A stretch of DNA of 64,000 nt from Bacteroidota bacterium (lineage in GTDB: Bacteria > Bacteroidota > Bacteroidia > Bacteroidales > FEN-979), in the NCBI GenBank assembly GCA_026391805.1, contig JAPLDJ010000010.1:186001-250000 (forward strand), in the 5' to 3' direction. Below are positions 17,049 to 24,898 of the stretch, piece by piece. Below the pieces are notes generated by a model. That model worked only from the letters and a program-made list of their open reading frames with translations, was not told the origin of the DNA and made no database searches. A program made the translations under genes and the position numbers. The first letter of the stretch is position 1; each line of letters opens with the position of its first letter.

Positions 17049-17503
17049 AGGATTGCATGTTTGTGTCCGTAATAAACTTTTGTTCTTTCTGAGATAGCTG
17101 ATACCTCCTTAGAGTTACTCAAAAATATAAAAAAAATAATCTCATCATCCCGATACCTCACCAACATATCAGCTCAACGATTTCCGGCCTGGAACTTTAA
17201 ACCATACAACGCTGCAAAAATATCTTGACAAAATTTTAAACTGAATGTATATTTGTTTATCTGCATATGTACCTGTTTAATTGTTAACAGTTGAATTTGA
17301 ATATTCACGCATGCAAACTGCCATTTTCCGTCTGAACATTGAACGGTGATTTTACAATAAAAAGCTCTGCTGATGATAACATTCGATTGAAAACCGTGCA
17401 CAGCAGTCAACCGAAAAAGGAGTGATCTGAAAATCCTTAACAGAGTAGGACAGGGATGCTGAAAACTGATAAGAGTAAGCGACAACTCTAATACGACATA
17501 AGT
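17049..17503. other. Intergenic 455 bp, AT-rich, with a strong plus-strand promoter candidate
   Basis: No convincing gene; the 103-codon reverse frame here has no family features. A -33 TTG (17225-17227) and -7 TATATTTG (17248-17255), 20 bp apart, fit the Bacteroidetes promoter well and point toward the CBM9-like gene. This would give a 5' leader of about 240 nt. No riboswitch structure was recognised. Confidence 0.5.
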
Positions 17504-18988
17504 ATGGTACTTAATTCAAAATGGGCTGGCAATCCGATACAGCTCACGGATACCCTCAATGATCCGGCCTGGCAGGATAGTTATTTTCAAAAACTGCCCG
17601 GCACTGTAAAACCCATCTGGTTATACCTGCGCAATGACGCGCTCAACATGTATCTTGTGATCGATATGCCGGATGAGACAAGTAACAGCAACTCTGCCAA
17701 TGATTATTTCTGGCTTAGTTTTGATGTGAACCACAATCACTCAATCAATCCAAACCTTGATGTAAACTTTTCCTTTGCCGGTGACCACTCGCATCCGGGC
17801 AAGATCGGAAAGCAGTTTTACCTCGGCCCGAATGTATGGACTGGTCTTGGCAGCTACCCGGGCGATTATAGGTTCGCTTTCGAAGCTTCTCCAAAAAACA
17901 GCGCTGCGCACAAGGTCTGGAAACTGAGGATCCCGCTCGCTGAATTCGGAATCAACCTCTCCCTTTTCAGTATCGTTGCCTGGATGGGATTAAGGATCGG
18001 TGTCAGCGGACAGACTTTTGAATTTCCCGCCAACTTCTCAGGCACAGGATTTACGAACATGTCGACATCAGTGCTTGTTTTTGCACGCAATGCATTTATT
18101 GATCCTGCGCTGATGGGTCCGGTGATCGCCGCTGTTGGACTGGTGCCGACCGCACCAAGTGTCATCAATGTTTCCACCGGCCGCGCAACAACGGCTTCAG
18201 GCTATTATGTGAGAGCACTCAATTCAGCATTCGGCGGCATGCTGAACCTTATTTTCAATCACAACACCGTGAACGGGCTGAGGGCAGCGCCAAAACTTGC
18301 AACCAAATACAAAGTGATGTTTGGTCCGGTAGGCGGAACGCAGACAGAACTGCGGAGCGCCTGGTATAATTACAGCTGGGTTGGCAGCGACGTTGTGCTC
18401 GATGCATTCGGACCCGATGCCGGGGGTTTTTATACCTTGCCCGATGCAGCCTCCCAATACAGTATTCAGGACCTCCTCATATCATTCAATTCAGCTCTTT
18501 TACCGAATGGCCTGTATCAGTTTACGGCGGTGTTTTATAATGCCGGTGGTACGGCGGTCGTCTCTCCGCCCCAAACACTGAACCTTTATATCGACAACAC
18601 CGTCCCGGTTGTGTCCATTGACCGCATTGCCCAGGCAAGCCTGCCAGATCATGATCTTGCTGCTTGCGAGTTTGCAACTCTTGGCAAGACAGAAGGGCTG
18701 CTATTCAAGATTACAGTCAGCGACCCCGAGAAGGATATTGACAGTTTCAGCTTCACCTATAATTATGGGAACGGAACTGGCGGGACCATCTATTCTGATG
18801 CTTATGACACAAGCAAACCGGTTGGTTGGCCTACCCCGGGATTGTTATTGCCCGTCGGAGGCACACCATGGATTCCTCCTGTGAAATGCGCTTACGCATT
18901 TACATTGGGCGCTTACTCACGTACTACCAACGGGTACGGCACCATCGGCTATAACAGTGTGATGCGGATGCTGACGATCATTAAATAA
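17504..18988 (+). CDS. CBM9/DOMON-like protein without signal peptide
   Basis: 494 residues. The N-terminal about 190 residues (DTLNDPAWQDSYFQ, LYLRNDALNMYLVIDMPD, NDYFWLSFDVNHNHSINPNLD, WKLRIPLAEFG) resemble a CBM9/DOMON-type carbohydrate- or heme-binding sandwich. The rest is beta-rich, with an Ig-like segment (GLYQFTAVFYNAGGTAVVSPPQTLNLYIDN) near residues 340-370. No signal peptide or sorting domain is visible, and an in-frame TAA lies only five codons upstream of the ATG, so the N-terminus cannot be extended. Proteins of this kind are normally secreted, so it may be a fragment of a larger gene. A promoter about 240 bp upstream and a terminator downstream frame it as a single gene. Function unknown. 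Confidence 0.6.
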   Translation: MVLNSKWAGNPIQLTDTLNDPAWQDSYFQKLPGTVKPIWLYLRNDALNMYLVIDMPDETSNSNSANDYFWLSFDVNHNHSINPNLDVNFSFAGDHSHPGKIGKQFYLGPNVWTGLGSYPGDYRFAFEASPKNSAAHKVWKLRIPLAEFGINLSLFSIVAWMGLRIGVSGQTFEFPANFSGTGFTNMSTSVLVFARNAFIDPALMGPVIAAVGLVPTAPSVINVSTGRATTASGYYVRALNSAFGGMLNLIFNHNTVNGLRAAPKLATKYKVMFGPVGGTQTELRSAWYNYSWVGSDVVLDAFGPDAGGFYTLPDAASQYSIQDLLISFNSALLPNGLYQFTAVFYNAGGTAVVSPPQTLNLYIDNTVPVVSIDRIAQASLPDHDLAACEFATLGKTEGLLFKITVSDPEKDIDSFSFTYNYGNGTGGTIYSDAYDTSKPVGWPTPGLLLPVGGTPWIPPVKCAYAFTLGAYSRTTNGYGTIGYNSVMRMLTIIK

Positions 18989-19008
18989 AAGTCAGGTATC
19001 ACCAGATA

Positions 19009-19047
19009 CAAAAAGCGGCGGACAATTGTTTATGTCTGCCGCTTTTT
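19009..19047 (+). terminator. Rho-independent terminator
   Basis: A 14-bp stem, AAAAGCGGCGGACA (19011-19024) with TGTCTGCCGCTTTT (19033-19046), with one G-U pair and an 8-nt loop. The T run at the end suits the plus-strand gene that ends at 18988. Confidence 0.85.
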
Positions 19048-19168
19048 ATGTCTGAAGAGTAATCGGACTTCTGATTTCCAACCTACGACCTCAGTTAATA
19101 ATTATCCTGAAAAAGGAGCAAGGAATCTGCTATTTAAAGCGGAACATCCCGACGCAAGTTCTCCAGGA

Positions 19169-20389
19169 CTATTTTCTTTTCCCATTCCAATCAACTTTAG
19201 TAGGTTCATCAGAGCAATAGCCCCATTTTACAGATAATTCAGTAAAAGCCTCATTAAATTTCATAATAATTCTCCCCCAGTGGTTTCTATCATAAACATT
19301 TTCACCACAAACTCTATCAGAGCCATTCTCAACCCATTTCCCTTCGATAGTATGTTCATCGGTTAATTTACCTACTATTTCTCCACCGTCATCAGTATAC
19401 CAACCGGCAATTGTTTCTCCATATCTGTAAATGTGTAATTCCCCCCAATCTGTATCCCATATTCCCACAACATCGTTTTTAGCTTGATTTGAATTTGGGA
19501 AAACAATAATTTCTACTCGTCTGTTTTTTTTGCGTCCGTCTTCTGTTTTATTATCTGCAACAGGATTGCTTTCTCCAAATGCGAATGTTTCGATCAAATT
19601 TGCGGCTATATTACAACTGTCTGTAAGAAATTTTTTTATAGACTGAGCTCTTTTTTCAGAAAGAATTATATTACTTTCCGGACTACCCACATTATCAGTA
19701 TAGCCCTCAATTAATGTTAGGCCATTTATTTTTTTAATTTTTTCCGCAATTTTAATTAGTTCTGTTTTATCATTACTCAAAGTTGATTCTCCGGTTTTAA
19801 ACAATACAGAACTATTTAACTGAAAATTTATACTTGAGCCGATAGCTCCAATGGCATCAATGTCAGCCCCAGGCCAATTCCCATCACTCCTTTCTTTCAT
19901 ATCAATTATTTTAACATATCGAAATACATCCGTTTTTTTAACATATTTAGAAATGTCTATTTTTGAGAATCCACCTCCTGTTTTTCCAACAGATATCCAT
20001 TCAATACCATTTTTAGAAATATAAACATCCACAGGTTCAATGGCTGCTCCTATTTCCATAACAATCAAATCATATCCGTCGATATCATAAAGTATGTTGT
20101 CCGTAAATTTTACAACTAACTCCCCACCATATCCCAGACTGGTAGCATTTTTATCATCTCTTTCATCTTTGTAATCAGGGATGTTAAGGGCCTGACTTGG
20201 TATGCCATACCCTGCAATAGGCGCAGGATTGCCTACTTTAAATGAGATCACTTCATCGGCAAAGGAAATATCTCCAAAAGGAAAAAATATTCGTCCACCA
20301 TGCCCATCATCGTAAGTTCTTCCAATTTGAGCAAAAATATTAATAGAGAACAATGAAATAAAGATCATCATGCTTATTAATCTTTTCAT
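19169..20389 (-). CDS. OmpA-family secreted/outer-membrane protein
   Basis: 406 residues. Signal peptide about 1-20 (MMIFISLFSINIFAQ). The N-terminal part (GYDLIVMEIGAAIEPVDVYISKNGIEWISVG, ADIDAIGAI) looks like a discoidin/lectin-like sandwich domain. The OmpA C-like peptidoglycan-binding domain follows (about 196-310: IEGYTDNVGSPESNIILSEKRAQSIKKFL, FGESNPVADNKTEDGRKKNRRVEI). The C-terminal about 80 residues (GIWDTDWGELHIYRYGETIAGWYTDDGG) match a small beta-sheet module often found in Bacteroidetes. Base composition is clearly AT-richer than its neighbours, suggesting recent acquisition. It probably anchors to the cell wall. Confidence 0.8.
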   Translation of the reverse strand: MKRLISMMIFISLFSINIFAQIGRTYDDGHGGRIFFPFGDISFADEVISFKVGNPAPIAGYGIPSQALNIPDYKDERDDKNATSLGYGGELVVKFTDNILYDIDGYDLIVMEIGAAIEPVDVYISKNGIEWISVGKTGGGFSKIDISKYVKKTDVFRYVKIIDMKERSDGNWPGADIDAIGAIGSSINFQLNSSVLFKTGESTLSNDKTELIKIAEKIKKINGLTLIEGYTDNVGSPESNIILSEKRAQSIKKFLTDSCNIAANLIETFAFGESNPVADNKTEDGRKKNRRVEIIVFPNSNQAKNDVVGIWDTDWGELHIYRYGETIAGWYTDDGGEIVGKLTDEHTIEGKWVENGSDRVCGENVYDRNHWGRIIMKFNEAFTELSVKWGYCSDEPTKVDWNGKRK

Positions 20390-20711
20390 ACTATTTCCTC
20401 CTATAATTAGTTAATGTGGGTTCTGAAAATTCACTTGTATTGAGGACTTTTCTAAAAAACATCAAGAACCCATTCTATGTTTTCTATAAATGTGGACCTA
20501 AGATACAATAAAATTTTGGTTTTTAACATTCCCTTGCGAACGTTCTGGAGAAATCAGTGACCTTGACCATAGTTGGCCGGTTTATTTTGACCACCCATGG
20601 CTGGCGTTATATGGCTGTTGTTTAGGTATGTATGCTAATTGTAATCTAACCGGACAAATGTGGTCAAGACGTCCGGTTTTTGAAAATTAGCGCATTGCAG
20701 TTAATTTAACC
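20390..20711. other. Intergenic region with possible IS21-type end remnant
   Basis: No gene seen. Around 20560-20680 the motifs TTGGCCGGTTTATTTTGACCACCC and ATGTGGTCAAGACGTCCGG resemble the repeated GGTCA...CCGG end motifs of IS21-family elements, in inverted arrangement. No transposase is present. The identification is tentative. Confidence 0.3.
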
Positions 20712-20735
20712 CGCCAGTTCGCCAGGTCGCAAGTT
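20712..20735. repeat. Octamer micro-tandem array (CGCCAGTT)
   Basis: Three 8-bp units: CGCCAGTT, CGCCAGGT, CGCAAGTT. The last two bases are part of the stop codon of the gene at 20734-22119. Confidence 0.7.
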
Positions 20736-22119
20736 ACTCTTTTACAAACTTCCCAACTTTAACCGATCTGTTATTCGTCAGCCTGAAAAAATAGATCCCT
20801 GCCGGCAGGTTGCTGATATCCATCATTATTTTTGGATCCGTTATCTGACGGGCGAGGATTTGCTGACCATCCGGGTTCATGATGGTCAGGTTGTATTTTG
20901 CCGGAATTTCTGATGTTTCAATTGTAATCTTATCAGTGGCCGGATTTGGATAAATTAATAACCCTGATTCCTGCGGCGCATTCATCCCGACGGAGACGGA
21001 ATCAAATTTCATTACCGATGCCTTCCCGCCACTCGCGCCATCCAAATATACTACATACGGCTGACCTGAAGGGTTGCAGGCAATCGATGTTCCCTGCGTA
21101 TAGTCTGCCGAAAAACCTGCATCTCCAACAACCACCCAACTGGTCCCGTTGAATTTCATGACGGTTGCCTTATAAAAAAGCAATGTGTCAGAATATGCCA
21201 CATAGGGTTCACCGTCGACCGGGCTGAAGGCAAGGCTTGGCATAAAAGCTTCTCCATCGGTGAATCCGGCTTCTCCGACAAGTATCCAGTTGCTGCCGTC
21301 GAATTTCATGACAGTCGCTTTATAAGAATACGCAGAATCCATAAAAACCAGGTGAGGCTCACCGGCAGGACTGAACGCAAATTTTGACGCACCGGAAGGT
21401 GCTGAGGTAAACCCTGCAGTTCCAACCATTACCCAGTTTGCGCCATCAAATCTCATTACTGTTTCCTTAAAATTATTCCCGTAATCTGAATATGCTACAA
21501 AAGGCTCACCGGCCGGACTAACCGCTAAGTTAACATCGGTTGCAGTACCACCTGAGAAACCTCCCGTCCCCACAACCACCCAGTTGGTGCCGTCAAATTT
21601 CATCGCAGTTACGCCAAAGGAACTCGCATAATCCGTAAAAGCCACATAGGGCTCACCGGTTGGGCTGAACGCAAAACTGATGTTATCCGCTTTCGCAGGC
21701 GTGAACGCTTGCGGACCCACAAACACCCAATTGGTACCGTCAAATTTCATCACGGTAGCTTTGTATGAATTCACAATATCCTGGTATGACACATAGGGCT
21801 GACCATCGGTCGGACTGATGGCAAGGCTGATAATATTGGCCCTCCCGGATGTGAAACCTGCGGATCCGACATAACCCCAACTGGTTCCGTCAAATTTCAT
21901 CACCGATCCTTTATCGGAATTGGCCCCATCCTCATAGGCAACGTAAGGTTCACCTGAAGGACCGAAAGCAATGCTTGTAAATACAGCCAATCCCGCCGAG
22001 AAACCTGTATCTCCGACATACTTCCACGAATAATCGGTGAGGGAAGATTTATACCCGTAATGCTGGGCGAATACAAAAACCGGGAACATGATTAAAAAGA
22101 GACCGAATAACTTTTTCAT
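20734..22119 (-). CDS. T9SS-secreted seven-blade beta-propeller protein (paralogue of 15648-17048)
   Basis: 461 residues. Signal peptide about 1-18 (LFLIMFPVFVFAQ). Seven units of about 51 residues carry VMKFDGTNWVVVGTGGF and LAFSPVDGEPYVAYSD. The first and last units complete each other as in a closed propeller. The T9SS type A domain is LLIYPNPATDKITIET ... DISNLPAGIYFFRLTNNRSVKVGKFVKE. The stop codon overlaps an octamer array. Paralogy with 15648-17048 indicates duplication, now separated by the CBM9-like and OmpA genes. Ligand unknown. Confidence 0.85.
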   Translation of the reverse strand: MKKLFGLFLIMFPVFVFAQHYGYKSSLTDYSWKYVGDTGFSAGLAVFTSIAFGPSGEPYVAYEDGANSDKGSVMKFDGTSWGYVGSAGFTSGRANIISLAISPTDGQPYVSYQDIVNSYKATVMKFDGTNWVFVGPQAFTPAKADNISFAFSPTGEPYVAFTDYASSFGVTAMKFDGTNWVVVGTGGFSGGTATDVNLAVSPAGEPFVAYSDYGNNFKETVMRFDGANWVMVGTAGFTSAPSGASKFAFSPAGEPHLVFMDSAYSYKATVMKFDGSNWILVGEAGFTDGEAFMPSLAFSPVDGEPYVAYSDTLLFYKATVMKFNGTSWVVVGDAGFSADYTQGTSIACNPSGQPYVVYLDGASGGKASVMKFDSVSVGMNAPQESGLLIYPNPATDKITIETSEIPAKYNLTIMNPDGQQILARQITDPKIMMDISNLPAGIYFFRLTNNRSVKVGKFVKE

Positions 22120-22240
22120 AGGACAAGATGTTAAGTTGCGAATTCACTTCTTCCAATTTGAAAGACATTCACAAATTAGCCAGGTTGCCTGAACAATAGT
22201 TCAATAGTAAAAAAAGAAGATCCGGGGTCCATGATCCGAA

Positions 22241-22271
22241 GATGGAAAATGGAGGATGGAGGATGGAAAAT
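22241..22271. repeat. Heptamer array (GGATGGA)
   Basis: GATGGAAAAT, then GGATGGA twice (22254-22267), then a repeat of the first phrase. It lies between the start of 20734-22119 and the small gene at 22338-22568. Confidence 0.6.
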
Positions 22272-22337
22272 TTCTCGCCAACTCATCAGCTTACTCAAAG
22301 AAATTCGCCTGTCAGGCGTCTTATCCTGATCCGGAAT

Positions 22338-22568
22338 TTATGTTTTGGCTTTTTTAACGAAGAAAAACAGCTTATTATCCTTTCGTAACTGATATTTTTC
22401 CCTGGTCTCGGCCTCCTTGCTGATATCGGAAATAAATATCGTGGTCCTGCCACCATCCAGAATGATGGGAATTTTACCGGTAAGCGACCCCGTCAGCAGT
22501 TTTGAATTGTGGATTTTCGACCGGTTATGCTCCATCATCATCCTGTACTCAAGTGTGTCTTTTTTCAT
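22338..22568 (-). CDS. Small hypothetical protein
   Basis: 76 residues, lysine-rich (pI high), no signal peptide or membrane segment. It has a beta-strand-like GKIPIILDGGRTTIFIS core. No family is recognised. It stands alone with separate flanking intergenic regions, in the same direction as the neighbours. Real-gene status is moderate because the codon pattern and start look natural and no larger overlapping frame exists. Confidence 0.5.
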   Translation of the reverse strand: MKKDTLEYRMMMEHNRSKIHNSKLLTGSLTGKIPIILDGGRTTIFISDISKEAETREKYQLRKDNKLFFFVKKAKT

Positions 22569-22787
22569 TCAGGTTTTGTTGTTAGGGGGTTAAAATCCAT
22601 GGAATTTTAACAAGGTACGGATAATTTCCGGACTTGATAAGAATTAATTCTTATCAACAATTGGTCTGTGATGTTCTCAGTCCGGCCAGGCAGCTATTGG
22701 AAGCCTTTTGAACAGATAGTATTACTTAAGGCAGAACATCCCGATAAGGGTATGCCAGGGTTCCAGGTGAGTACCCGAGATCGATCG

Positions 22788-24668
22788 TTATTTGTTCACC
22801 GATACTTTCTCGGTGAAAGAACGATTCCCAATCGTAACTTCCACGATATACAAGCCATTATCCAGGCTTGCTAACGGCAGCAGGATCTTGTTCTCACCAG
22901 CCGGGCAGGATTTCTGGCCTGTGCTGTAAACCGTGTTGCCCAGCAGGTTATGAACCTTGAGGCCTACCATGGATTGTTTGTCGATGGTAAATACAACATT
23001 GGTAAAATCGCTGGTTGGATTGGGATAGATCCTTAGATTATTCACATTATTGTCATCGTTGATACCAACCCAGAAAGCAATGTTGTTTGCGTTTAATATC
23101 CCGCCTGTGGTGTGATCTAAAAGCAACGAAACAAACTTTAATTTTTCAAATACCCAGTTTGTTGGGATATTATAGGTGTACGTATGTGTATAGAAAGGAC
23201 CTGCCAGCGCCGGGGTAGGAATGCTGCCTGCAGTTCCATAAGGAGTATCCAGGATAGCCCTGGCTACATGGTCGTAATGCATTTGTGCAGCAGGAATTGT
23301 GGAAGTCAAACTTTCAAACCCGCACATGGGTCCGTTAGAACCACCTGCATAATAGTTAGCCTGATTATATCCCGAAGTAGTCCCCCATACGCTGTCCTCA
23401 ACGATAACAGCACAAAGTCTCAATTCGTTATATACATCGATACAGAAATTTGCCTGAACATCAAAGGATACGTCCCTTGTGGCCGGGTTCCAGGTGAAAT
23501 TCACAATACCGACTGATCCCGGTGAAATGGACGCGATCTCCTGTAAGTATCCCTGCTCAAAATCCTGGGGATCCCAGTAATCACCTACTCTGTCTATAGT
23601 GCCACTCGGATATCCCGGGAAATTCGGGATGATGTTTGGGATTTCAGCATCATAGGGGGCATCAACCATGGGATCGCCATTGTGAACGGCAACGCCAATC
23701 CATGTATCCGGGTAAGTTTCATCCATGTAATTCATGTAGCAGATACCCCTGACACACCAGCCGCACCATGTACCGGTTGCTTCTTCACAGAATACCTTTT
23801 TCTCGGGCAGCCATGGAACAGCTCCCACATGGGTTGAAGCGGTGTCATTGGCCGGATTGTTATCAATCCCTCCGTTGACATTTGAGATCTTAACATCGAT
23901 CAGGGACGAACCGGGATTATCAAAATGGATCTTGGTAACGTGGGTGAAATCATATGAATTTCCCAATGCCAGATTCAAGCCTGATAAGGAACAGACGACC
24001 GGTAGACCGCCATCAACAGTGTAGGAAACATCGAAAGAGGTTATAGTATTTGCTCCCAGGTTCTTTACTGTGCCTGTCAGGGTTGCTGAATCGCCGACAA
24101 CGACATAAGCAGGTAATTTGATCCCGGTTAGTGCAGCATCTGTCGGATAGGGTGTAAACAGGATGATGTCATCCAGGTATACGTAATCAAGATTGTAGAG
24201 GTTTCCGTTAAGATAAAAACAAAACTGGAAAGTTGACGATCCGACATCGGAATTGCTTATGTTCAAAATAATGGTTACAGGTCCCATATTTCCTGTGGGG
24301 GTAATTTCCCATGCAGTAGTCCATGCTCCTCCGCCATGGCGGGTTGCCACTCTCATTACCGGAGCCGGATTGGCGTACCAGTCGTACATGTAATTAAACA
24401 TGAACGTGACGGTAGTCAGACCGGTAAGGTTGATCTCGGGGGAAATCAGCCGGGTTGTTGTTGTAGTGTTGACATAAGTGAATTTAGCTTCCGGAGGTAA
24501 TCCCCCGGCGCTACTGCTATTGCTGATCCCCCATTGGGCCTGTTGATTTTCAATTGTCCAGCCTGCAGGAGGCATCTGCCCGGAGCTGAAGTTTTCCGAA
24601 AGATAGGTCTGCGCGAAAACAGGAGCCGCCAGTCCTAAAAGACAAATAAGAATGTAGATTTTTTTCAT
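22788..24668 (-). CDS. T9SS-secreted Omp28-related protein
   Basis: 626 residues. Signal peptide about 1-19 (YILICLLGLAAPVFAQ). A choice-of-anchor J/MAM-like domain is at about 23-175 (YLSENFSSGQMPPAGW ... LDYVYLDDIILF), then a CARDB-like domain. An Omp28-type domain (about 290-530) follows with EATGTWCGWCVRGICYMNYM, which carries a thioredoxin-like CGWC motif. A T9SS type A sorting domain ends the protein (LRIYPNPTSDFTNVVF ... DNGLYIVEVTIGNRSFTEKVSV). The CGWC motif suggests possible disulfide/redox activity, not proven. The J-type domain is shared with the subtilase at 10097-12919. Confidence 0.85.
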   Translation of the reverse strand: MKKIYILICLLGLAAPVFAQTYLSENFSSGQMPPAGWTIENQQAQWGISNSSSAGGLPPEAKFTYVNTTTTTRLISPEINLTGLTTVTFMFNYMYDWYANPAPVMRVATRHGGGAWTTAWEITPTGNMGPVTIILNISNSDVGSSTFQFCFYLNGNLYNLDYVYLDDIILFTPYPTDAALTGIKLPAYVVVGDSATLTGTVKNLGANTITSFDVSYTVDGGLPVVCSLSGLNLALGNSYDFTHVTKIHFDNPGSSLIDVKISNVNGGIDNNPANDTASTHVGAVPWLPEKKVFCEEATGTWCGWCVRGICYMNYMDETYPDTWIGVAVHNGDPMVDAPYDAEIPNIIPNFPGYPSGTIDRVGDYWDPQDFEQGYLQEIASISPGSVGIVNFTWNPATRDVSFDVQANFCIDVYNELRLCAVIVEDSVWGTTSGYNQANYYAGGSNGPMCGFESLTSTIPAAQMHYDHVARAILDTPYGTAGSIPTPALAGPFYTHTYTYNIPTNWVFEKLKFVSLLLDHTTGGILNANNIAFWVGINDDNNVNNLRIYPNPTSDFTNVVFTIDKQSMVGLKVHNLLGNTVYSTGQKSCPAGENKILLPLASLDNGLYIVEVTIGNRSFTEKVSVNK

Positions 24669-24898
24669 GGTATTGGCTTTTTGAAGATTGTTGACCAGAA
24701 ATTAATTCTTCCTGCCGTTAAATACGCCTGATAAAGGTCTCTGCCTGTGTGGGAAGATAGCAACAGCAAAGGTGCAGATGGCACTATATCATAAAGTCGA
24801 TGATATTAACCCCTATCAGAAGGGAAATTTACGAAAAGAAATCAATTCTGTTAATTTTTTTTTAAATATTTTTTCAATCGAAGGCTTTTTCGCAGGAT

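Noticed and set aside
17174-17485. 103-codon reverse ORF
   Set aside because: AT-rich intergenic with no domain or context; a good promoter on the other strand lies within.
20815-20832. CCTGCCGGCAGG inside the propeller gene as another copy of the palindrome
   Set aside because: It encodes LPAG of the T9SS motif NLPAGIYF and lacks the flanking modules; coincidence of codons.
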